Of a stretch of DNA of 5,819 bases, positions 1 through 5,819 are shown in pieces; position 1 is the first letter of the stretch, and each line of letters begins with the position of its first letter. The translations under genes and the position numbers were made by a program. Origin of the DNA: Archangium sp. Its GTDB lineage: Bacteria; Myxococcota; Myxococcia; Myxococcales; Myxococcaceae. Under the pieces are notes generated by a model. It searched no databases. It was not told the DNA's origin and was given only the letters and a program-made list of their open reading frames with translations. Location of the stretch: positions 1 to 5,819 of the forward strand of contig JAEUJR010000760.1 in NCBI GenBank assembly GCA_016793585.1, read 5' to 3'.

Positions 1-903
1 GAGCTCGGGCGTGAAGCGCAAGAAGGCGACCACCAATCGCCCCTCGGGCAGGTCCATCGCGCGACCGTCACGCGAGAGCGCGTGCACGTCCCACTGGGGC
101 GCGCCTGGCCCGGCGATGAAGCTGACGACGAGGGGAACGCCATCGACGCTGGCCGCGGCCTGAACGCGCACGTCTCTGGCCTTGAACAGCTCGATGGGTG
201 CACCAACCCCCGTACGCGCCGAGAAGGGGACTGCGACGACGCGTTGAGCGCTGGAGCCCTCGTACTCCTCGGTCACGTAGGCGAAGCGCTCGGCGTCGAT
301 GGCGACGAGGTGCCGTGGGTCGTGCTGCGCCAGGGGCGTGAGCGACCTGACGACCCGCCCGTTCCTGGACACCTGCAGCCGCACCTTCATCGCGGCGTCG
401 ATGGTGAGCGCGGCCACCGTTCCATCAGGTGCAACCGCGAAGGTGTGGGCAGAGAGGCCCTTCGGCAGGCCCAGCGTCTGACACGTCACGCCGGGCCGCC
501 GCGGGCACGCGTCGCAGTGGGTGTCGTCGAGGAACTGGCAGCCAGGCGCGCAGGCGAGCCCGGTGCCGCTCAAGCCGATGCTCGCGCACGTCGCTCCGCC
601 CAGGTCGCCCGCTTCGCAGACCTCTGGCGCCTCACAGTGCACCGCCTCGGAGAGGCTCCCGCAGGCGTTCATGCGGAACAGCTCGCACCGCTGACCGCGA
701 ACGCCGTCTCCGCACACTCCGCCGTCGGTGGTGATGGGCTCGCGGGTCGCGACCGGGTCGCAGGGGAGCCGGCCCTCGAGCTCGGGCGGGGGCCGTGCCG
801 GTGACCGGGGCTCGACCGGACGACGCGTCGAGACACACGCCACGAGCAGCAGGCCGGAGAAGAAGACGAAACGCACGCGCCCCTGACGATGAGCGGTGCG
901 CAC
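1..903 (-). CDS. Cysteine-rich secreted lipoprotein with beta-rich C-terminal region (3' end outside window)
   Basis: The frame reads 301 codons without a stop from GTG at 903-901 to the window edge, so the C-terminus is missing. Seen: basic n-region (residues 1-11), hydrophobic stretch 12-22 and lipobox LVAC with the acylated Cys at 23, a signal peptidase II signal. A Pro/Arg-rich linker follows to about 45. Residues 48-141 hold twelve cysteines (48, 64, 73, 81, 90, 96, 106, 118, 122, 130, 133, 141), an even number that could form six disulfides. The stretch 'GATCASIGL...LACAPGC' matches a motif common in myxobacterial Cys-rich surface proteins. Residues 152-301 alternate beta-type segments with turns such as 'APDGT' and 'SRDGR', suggesting about three propeller-like blades; this is inference. 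Start choice: an in-frame TGA at 907-909 lies just upstream, and GAAGGG sits 6 bases before the GTG. A second GTG at 876-874 (Cys then at residue 14) has a closer AGGGG and is the alternative. Function unknown; likely membrane-anchored, facing the periplasm or cell surface. Confidence 0.85.
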   Translation of the reverse strand, partial: MRTAHRQGRVRFVFFSGLLLVACVSTRRPVEPRSPARPPPELEGRLPCDPVATREPITTDGGVCGDGVRGQRCELFRMNACGSLSEAVHCEAPEVCEAGDLGGATCASIGLSGTGLACAPGCQFLDDTHCDACPRRPGVTCQTLGLPKGLSAHTFAVAPDGTVAALTIDAAMKVRLQVSRNGRVVRSLTPLAQHDPRHLVAIDAERFAYVTEEYEGSSAQRVVAVPFSARTGVGAPIELFKARDVRVQAAASVDGVPLVVSFIAGPGAPQWDVHALSRDGRAMDLPEGRLVVAFLRFTPEL

Positions 904-989
904 TATTCACCCTTCGGTGTTTTAGCCGCGCATCCACACCGCCCTCTTCCGGCCGGCGGCAGTCCGTTGTTGACCGGAGTCACCTGTCT
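904..989. other. 86-base gap between the giant membrane protein gene and the lipoprotein gene
   Basis: This is the only non-coding stretch of note. On the minus strand it holds a GC-rich part (about 935-965) that could form a weak CCGCC/GGCGG hairpin, but no T-run follows, so an intrinsic terminator is not supported. An A/T-richer patch (GGCTAAAACACC, about 916-927) just before the ribosome binding site could belong to a promoter, but no matching -35 element was found. The gap is compatible either with read-through from the upstream gene or with a separate promoter. Confidence 0.5.
910..915 (-). promoter_or_regulatory. Putative ribosome binding site for the lipoprotein gene
   Basis: On the minus strand GAAGGG is followed by the six bases TGAATA and then GTG (903-901). 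This spacing and the AAGGG-type core favour the GTG at 903 over the internal GTG at 876, whose AGGGG lies only three bases upstream. The match to the anti-Shine-Dalgarno sequence is partial. Confidence 0.5.
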
Positions 990-3900
990 TCACGCATCCC
1001 ATCGCTCCAGCGCGCCGCGCACCCGTTTGTAGCGCTCGAGCAGCTCGGCCTTCTTCGTCGTCACCACCACCATGAAGGCGACGACGGCGAGGCCGAGGCC
1101 CGAGAGGAAGAGCGCTCCCATTCGCGGCTCACGCACGCCCCAGCGCACCAGCGTCGCCACCACCGTCGTCACCAGGAAGATGGAGCCCAGCGTCACGAAG
1201 CTGCGAACCTTGAGCGCGATGCCGGCGCCGACGCCCGCCACGCACAACGCAACGCAGAGGAAGAACGCCCACGGCGCATCGATGGCCAATGGGCGGAACG
1301 CCGCCGCCGCATAGACGAGCCCCACCGCCACCGCGCGCAGCCGGGCCGACCACGCGTCGCCGAGCTCCTTCGAGAAGACCTGCACCAGCACGAGACCAGA
1401 GAGCCCCATCGGCACCAGCACGTACTGCGCTTCGCCCCAGCCCGCGCCGAACCACATCGTCAGCACCGCGCCGTTGAAGGCCACCGCCGACAACACCGAC
1501 GCGAGCGGCTTCTGGCCCTGCTGCTGCGCGAGCAACGTGTAGTGCACCGCGAACGCGACGAGCAGCACGGCCACCGACGTCGGGCTGCTCCAGGGCGCGG
1601 TCACGAGCCCCAGCACGGGCCACCACGTCGCCACGGCCGCAAGCGCCTTCGTCACCTTCGGCAACGACCCGGGCAGCCGTGACGCGAGCAGCGACGCCGC
1701 GCCTGCCACCACCAGCGCCGCGATGGATTCCACCAGGCCGACGTCTCCACCCGCGAGCACCCGCGTCAGCACGAAGCCGCTCGTCGCCGCCAGCGCGCCC
1801 AGCCAGACGCCTCGCGGCTCGTCTTCTTTCGCGTCACGCCACGAGAGCCACAGCGACAGGCCCGCCGCGAGCACCACCGCGATGGCTTCACGGCCGTAGC
1901 CACCGGGGCAGAGGAACATGCCGGCCGAGAGCTCGGTGATGGCGATGCCGCGGAGGACGAGCCCGATGCGCACATGCTGCGGAATCGACGGCGTGAGCGC
2001 AGGGCGCAGCGCGACCAGCACCGAGGCGAGCGCGAACCAGGGAAGAATGAGCTCCTTCGGGGCGCCGGTCGACAACGCGAGGCCCGCCCACGCGAGCACG
2101 GCATGCGACGCGGCCCATACCGCGGCCCAACCCACCCACCGCAACCAGGGAAGGCTGCGCACGACCGCCCACGCGGTGACGGCAGCGAACACCCAACACA
2201 CCGGCAGTTGCCACGCGTGCAGGTCGGCCGAGAAGCCGAGCGACGAGAGCACCAACACCCAGCCCAGGTGCAGGCGCGTCGACGACGCCTCGGAGTCACG
2301 CAGCGCGCCGAACCACGCCAGCCCCGCGCCGAACGCCGCGAGGTACACGCTGCCCTCGAGCGTCGGCAGCTTCAGCATCACCGTGAGGGCGACGAGCGCG
2401 ACCGCGAGCACCGACTCCACAGGCTTCGGGGTGACGAGCAGCGCGAGGGCGGGCACCAGCCACAGCAACGACGGCGAGGCGAGAGAGCAGCCGACGAGCA
2501 CCGCTGCCCCGGCCCAGAGCGACAGGTCGAGTCCCTTCCCCGCCGTGCCGATGCGGTCCCACACCTCCTCCACCGCCTCGAGCGCGAAGCCGCGGCGCAG
2601 CACCACTGCCAGACCGGCAGCCGCCGTCGCCAGCCACGGAGCCCACGCGTACAGAACGTCGACCTGGCCACGTTCAGCGAGCCGAAAGTCGACCGCACCC
2701 ACCAGCATCGCGATGGGCACGAGCACGCTGAAGCCGAGCAGCAGCGCGGCCGAGAGCAACGAGCCGGCGATGAGCGCCTGGGCCTCACCCGACGGCGCAC
2801 GCACGAAGAGGGCCACCGCGAGCGAGACGGCCGAGAACGAGGCGACGGCTTGCGCGAACTCCACCGAGCGGGCGCCGAGCACCTTCGCGGTGAGCTCAGG
2901 GGCGTGCCGGAGCGCGAAGCCGATGGCGATGAGCACCCCCACCGAGACGCCAGCGACGAGCAGCGACGGCGCGAGCACCACCACCACCGCGGCGAGCACG
3001 AGCCGGGCGGCGAGCGCACCGACCGGCAAGACGAGGAGCGCGAGGCTCCACGCGATGAAGACGGCCGACGACGCCTCGGCCTGCACGCACACCATCGCGC
3101 TGAAGACCGCCGCGGTTCCGATGACGGCGACCGTGAGGCGGTCGAGCACGAGGTCGCGCGTCTTCGAGTCGGAGCGGAGCGTGAAGGCCATCGCGACGGC
3201 GACGAGCGGCGCCACGAGCAGGAACAGTCCACCGACCCAGAACACGGTCGCCGACACGAGCGCCACCGAGAACAACCTCGCGCCACGACGCTCGAGCCCG
3301 AACGACCAGAGCACCGGCACCACCAGCGCGACCGCCGTCGGCAACCAGGCAACCTCGGGCGAAACGGCGAGCGCGGGAACGAGCCAGAGCGCGCTCATCA
3401 CCACTGCGGGCCACCCCGTCTTCGAGCCGTTGAGCAACCAGCGACGCGCCGCGGGAACACGGTCGAGCAACGAGATCGCCGCGAGCACGAGGGTGTGAAT
3501 CGAGAAGACGAGTGGGAGGTCGTGGTGCGGAAGGTGCTCCACCGTCACGTACCCGACGAGGAGCGACGCCACCGGCAGCGTCACCGCGGGAATGAGCGCA
3601 GGCGTCGCGAGCAGCGCGATGACGGCGGCGACGACGACGTTCTCAGGGTGCAGGTCGATGCAGCAGGTGAGCGCCATCAGCAGGGCGACGGCCGCAATCC
3701 ACGACACGCGGAACGAGCGGCCACGCAGCAGGCTCCACACCGAGGCGCCAGCGACCACCACAGCCGCGAGCACCTGCGGCACCATCGGCGACGGCCACGG
3801 GAAGACGACTTCGGGCAACAACGTCGCGAGCGCGAGCGTCGAGGCTCCGGTCTCGAGCACCAGCGACGCGCCTTCCTTCGTGCGCGACGAGAGGAACAAC

Positions 3901-5705
3901 GTCAGCGCCGTCAGCAGCATCGTCACGCCAGGCCACAGCGCCGTCGTGGGCACGAGGAAGTGCCAGAGCACCGCGCTCAACGCGCCGAGCACCATCAACG
4001 AGCGCGTGCTCTTCCACCGGCCACCCAGCAACGAGAGCCCGGCACCCATGGCCGTGAAGGCCGCGAGCACCATCGGCGCGTACGAGGGCGCGAGCCACCG
4101 GGAGCCGGCCACCACCGTCAACACCGGCCCGGCCCACGCGAGGTCGAGCAGCTCCTCCAGATCGAGGTTGCGGGCGAGCGCGAGCAACGCCACCGACGAC
4201 AAGGCCACCGTCATCGTCGCGCCGAACGAGGGCGCCACGAACAACCCGAGCGCCAGGCCCCACACGCCGAGCAGCGCCGCGCCGAGCGACACCGTCACGC
4301 GATGCGCTCCGAGCGCGGGAATCGAGACGGCCGCGAGCCCCACTGCGACGACGCCGACCCAGACGGGAGCATCGAGACCAACCCACAACGCGCCCGCAGC
4401 ACAGACGGCGCCGAGCGTGCCCGCGATGGTGAGCGCGAGCCGGCCCGAGCGCAGCGCGAACAGCAACGTCGCCACGCCAAGCAGCGGCGTCGCGATGAGC
4501 GCCGGCCGCGCATCAGTCTGCAGCGAGGCGATGGCGAGCAACGACGAGAGCCCCGACGCGACCGCCGTCGTGTCGAGCAGCACCGAACCTTCACGCTGCG
4601 TCATCGCCTGCTTCGAGCGCGCCCACACCGACGCGAGCACGCCGACACCGATGACGAAGAGCGCCGCGTACACCGAGCCGTAGCTGGCCGGCATCGGCGC
4701 CGTCGAATACCCGAGCGACGCCTTGAGCTGGTTGAACGCCTCACGTACCGCGGGCGGGACGATTTGATCGATGCGCTGATACGCGAGGTACGCGAACACG
4801 TACGCGACCGGCAGCCAGCGCGCGGAGTTCAACGAGACGCGCTCCCGGGCGAACGAATACGCCGTCACCGCTCCGATGAGCGCCGTCACCACGAACGCAG
4901 GCTTCGGCGTGAACCAGTCGATCGAGGCGAACAGCAGGCCGACCTGCACCATCACCACCAACACCGACCAGGCATCGGCTGCGCGCTTGGGGCGCCTCTG
5001 CAGCCAGCGCACCGAGGCCACGCCGGCCGCGAGCACCGGCGCCAGCAGCGTCAACGTCAGCGGCACGCCCGCCATCAGCAGCGCGACCTCGAGCCGGGCG
5101 ACGAACAACGTCACCGGCCACGCGAACGCGACGACGAGGAAGCGGTTGGCGCTCGGCTCCTCACGCGGCCCGTACGAGAACGCCCACGCGGCGAGGGCGA
5201 CCGGCACCACCGAGAGCCACGCCGCGTGCACGCCCAGCCCCGTCAGCATCGGCGCGGCGCCCATCATCGCGGCAGCGAGGGCGAAGGCTGCACCGAGGGG
5301 AACCGCCCCGCGCTCGTCGACCCGCTTCGTCGCGCGAAACGCGAGCCAGCCCGACACGGCCGACCAGCCGAGCACCAGCGGCCAGAAGAGCAGCGGTGCA
5401 TCGTGCATGAGGCTCTGCGTCGAGCCCGTCGTCGGGTTGATGGCCACCGTCGCGAGCGGCGCCATCGCGGCCGACAGTCGCTCCAGCATGCGACCCGCAG
5501 GCGCAGTGACTTCACGCCGCAGCAGGAACTTCGACCACGCGAAGAACGCGAGCGTCCACCCGGCGGCGAGGCCGAACACCGTGGCCGCGCGGGTCAGTGA
5601 CGTCATGCCGTCCCACGCGTCGGCGACCAGCCAGTACACGCCCGCCAGAATCAGAAAGCCGCCGACGAACCAGCCCACCGAGTCGGTGAGGAACGGCTTC
5701 CACAC
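990..5705 (-). CDS. Giant polytopic membrane protein, about 50-58 predicted helices, DUF2157/SCO7613-like ends
   Basis: A single 1571-residue frame from GTG (5705-5703) to TGA (992-990). Almost the whole chain is Ala/Leu/Val-rich segments of 16-24 residues separated by short turns; counting by eye gives about 50-58 membrane helices, with no soluble domain longer than about 35 residues. The longest polar stretches are about 61-80, 311-340 and 1037-1060. The N-terminus (helix 11-29, then 'VADAWDGM' at 27-34, then helix 38-60) resembles the 'AANWD' region of DUF2157 membrane proteins. The last 80 residues, four helices followed by a basic helix at 1551-1571 (KK, then ERYKRVRGALERW), resemble the end of SCO7613-type and DUF2339-like proteins. 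These assignments are from memory of the families, not a search. No catalytic motif is recognised; His/acid/Cys residues cluster at 681-737. The GTG is the first possible start after an in-frame TAG 12 bases upstream, and no good Shine-Dalgarno precedes it, so the true N-terminus is uncertain. Function unknown; integral to the inner membrane by inference. Confidence 0.95.
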   Translation of the reverse strand: MWKPFLTDSVGWFVGGFLILAGVYWLVADAWDGMTSLTRAATVFGLAAGWTLAFFAWSKFLLRREVTAPAGRMLERLSAAMAPLATVAINPTTGSTQSLMHDAPLLFWPLVLGWSAVSGWLAFRATKRVDERGAVPLGAAFALAAAMMGAAPMLTGLGVHAAWLSVVPVALAAWAFSYGPREEPSANRFLVVAFAWPVTLFVARLEVALLMAGVPLTLTLLAPVLAAGVASVRWLQRRPKRAADAWSVLVVMVQVGLLFASIDWFTPKPAFVVTALIGAVTAYSFARERVSLNSARWLPVAYVFAYLAYQRIDQIVPPAVREAFNQLKASLGYSTAPMPASYGSVYAALFVIGVGVLASVWARSKQAMTQREGSVLLDTTAVASGLSSLLAIASLQTDARPALIATPLLGVATLLFALRSGRLALTIAGTLGAVCAAGALWVGLDAPVWVGVVAVGLAAVSIPALGAHRVTVSLGAALLGVWGLALGLFVAPSFGATMTVALSSVALLALARNLDLEELLDLAWAGPVLTVVAGSRWLAPSYAPMVLAAFTAMGAGLSLLGGRWKSTRSLMVLGALSAVLWHFLVPTTALWPGVTMLLTALTLFLSSRTKEGASLVLETGASTLALATLLPEVVFPWPSPMVPQVLAAVVVAGASVWSLLRGRSFRVSWIAAVALLMALTCCIDLHPENVVVAAVIALLATPALIPAVTLPVASLLVGYVTVEHLPHHDLPLVFSIHTLVLAAISLLDRVPAARRWLLNGSKTGWPAVVMSALWLVPALAVSPEVAWLPTAVALVVPVLWSFGLERRGARLFSVALVSATVFWVGGLFLLVAPLVAVAMAFTLRSDSKTRDLVLDRLTVAVIGTAAVFSAMVCVQAEASSAVFIAWSLALLVLPVGALAARLVLAAVVVVLAPSLLVAGVSVGVLIAIGFALRHAPELTAKVLGARSVEFAQAVASFSAVSLAVALFVRAPSGEAQALIAGSLLSAALLLGFSVLVPIAMLVGAVDFRLAERGQVDVLYAWAPWLATAAAGLAVVLRRGFALEAVEEVWDRIGTAGKGLDLSLWAGAAVLVGCSLASPSLLWLVPALALLVTPKPVESVLAVALVALTVMLKLPTLEGSVYLAAFGAGLAWFGALRDSEASSTRLHLGWVLVLSSLGFSADLHAWQLPVCWVFAAVTAWAVVRSLPWLRWVGWAAVWAASHAVLAWAGLALSTGAPKELILPWFALASVLVALRPALTPSIPQHVRIGLVLRGIAITELSAGMFLCPGGYGREAIAVVLAAGLSLWLSWRDAKEDEPRGVWLGALAATSGFVLTRVLAGGDVGLVESIAALVVAGAASLLASRLPGSLPKVTKALAAVATWWPVLGLVTAPWSSPTSVAVLLVAFAVHYTLLAQQQGQKPLASVLSAVAFNGAVLTMWFGAGWGEAQYVLVPMGLSGLVLVQVFSKELGDAWSARLRAVAVGLVYAAAAFRPLAIDAPWAFFLCVALCVAGVGAGIALKVRSFVTLGSIFLVTTVVATLVRWGVREPRMGALFLSGLGLAVVAFMVVVTTKKAELLERYKRVRGALERWDA

Positions 5706-5720
5706 GAGCGACCACGCCTA
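5706..5720 (-). other. In-frame TAG and 12-base junction between upstream frame and giant membrane gene
   Basis: The TAG (5720-5718) is in the same frame as the GTG taken as the giant gene's start. The four codons between them (GCG TGG TCG CTC, encoding AWSL) look like coding sequence of the same composition. No clear ribosome binding site fits: the nearest AGG overlaps the TAG and lies 11 bases from the GTG. The junction is either a close operon boundary with translational coupling or a nonsense codon within one longer gene. Confidence 0.6.
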
Positions 5721-5819
5721 GGCCTGCTGCACCACCACCCCTTCGGGAGCGTCGGGCTCGCGCGCTTCGAGCGGGTGCGCGCTGGGCAGGGTGCGTCGCT
5801 GACTCAGGGGCGGCAGCTC
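5718..5819 (-). CDS. C-terminal 33 codons of an upstream reading frame (5' end outside window)
   Basis: The frame is open from the window edge to TAG at 5720-5718 and has about 28 of 33 codons ending in G or C, as in the neighbouring genes, which supports real coding. The 33 residues contain six prolines and many charged residues (for example 'LPPLSQRR' and 'EAREPDAPEG') and no hydrophobic segment, so this is probably a disordered, soluble tail or linker. It cannot be assigned to a family. It may be the end of a separate gene just upstream of the giant membrane protein gene, or the linker of an N-terminal domain of that same protein, cut off by the TAG. Confidence 0.6.
   Translation of the reverse strand, partial: ELPPLSQRRTLPSAHPLEAREPDAPEGVVVQQA

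Noticed and set aside
1..789. The 11-base sequence gagctcgggcg at both 1-11 and 778-788, as a possible direct repeat
   Set aside because: Both copies encode ordinary Pro-Glu-Leu stretches in the lipoprotein using favoured codons. The match does not extend further and has no mobile-element context.
82..804. A 240-codon plus-strand frame at the left end
   Set aside because: It is antisense to the lipoprotein frame, which has a lipobox, ordered cysteines and a ribosome binding site. The plus-strand product has no domain or signal and a low-complexity Arg/Gly/Ala composition.
632..937. A 101-codon minus-strand ATG frame overlapping the lipoprotein start
   Set aside because: It is a shifted frame of the same region with an extremely Arg-rich product and no recognisable feature, whereas the overlapping frame encodes a coherent lipoprotein.
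925..985. Possible intrinsic terminator in the gap after the giant gene
   Set aside because: Only a weak CCGCC/GGCGG pairing can be drawn, and no T-rich tract follows on the minus strand.
2529..2551. 'GTAGKG' (residues 1053-1058) as a nucleotide-binding P-loop in the giant protein
   Set aside because: It lacks the GxxxxGK[S/T] spacing and the Ser/Thr after Lys, and sits in a short loop between membrane helices with no NTPase domain around it.
2880..5100. Many near-identical short words such as gcgagcac on the plus strand, resembling dispersed repeats
   Set aside because: They are the complement of common Val-Leu-Ala codon runs (GTG CTC GC) in a hydrophobic protein with strong codon bias. 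They have no regular spacing or flanking structure.
1974..5600. A 1208-codon open frame on the plus strand, rich in Arg, Glu, His and Gln
   Set aside because: It lies in exact codon register opposite the giant membrane gene, so each of its codons is the reverse complement of a sense codon. It is open only because the sense gene has no TTA, CTA or TCA codons over that span. Its composition follows from antisense of Leu (GAG/CAG), Val (CAC/GAC) and Ala (CGC/GGC) codons, giving no plausible protein.

Overview
The window looks like a piece of a high-GC, delta-type bacterial chromosome, most likely a myxobacterium (Myxococcota). The grounds are the strongly G/C-biased third codon positions, GTG start codons on both genes whose starts are visible, and a cysteine-rich lipoprotein carrying the 'GATCAS-[IL]-G ... 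LAC ... C' motif that recurs in myxobacterial secreted proteins. This placement is an inference from style, not from a marker gene.

All coding sequence lies on the minus strand, so the genes read from high to low coordinates. First comes the last 33 codons of an upstream reading frame (5819 to 5718), proline- and charge-rich, ending in TAG. Twelve bases later, in the same frame, begins one very large gene (5705 to 990) for a 1571-residue protein made almost wholly of hydrophobic helices, by eye about 50 to 58 of them. Its N-terminus resembles DUF2157-type membrane proteins, and its C-terminus resembles the end of the SCO7613/DUF2157/DUF2339-like large polytopic proteins. After an 86-base gap with no convincing terminator comes a GTG-started gene (903 to 1, running off the window) for a lipoprotein with 12 further cysteines in a disulfide-type domain and a beta-rich, possibly propeller-like, C-terminal part.

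No tRNA, rRNA, CRISPR, insertion sequence or recognisable enzyme is present. The three reading frames may form one transcription unit that delivers envelope proteins of unknown function. The points most worth following up are the extreme helix count of the giant protein, the in-frame TAG that may split what was once a single longer gene, a cluster of His/Asp/Glu/Cys residues in the otherwise apolar giant protein, and the lipoprotein gene beside it.
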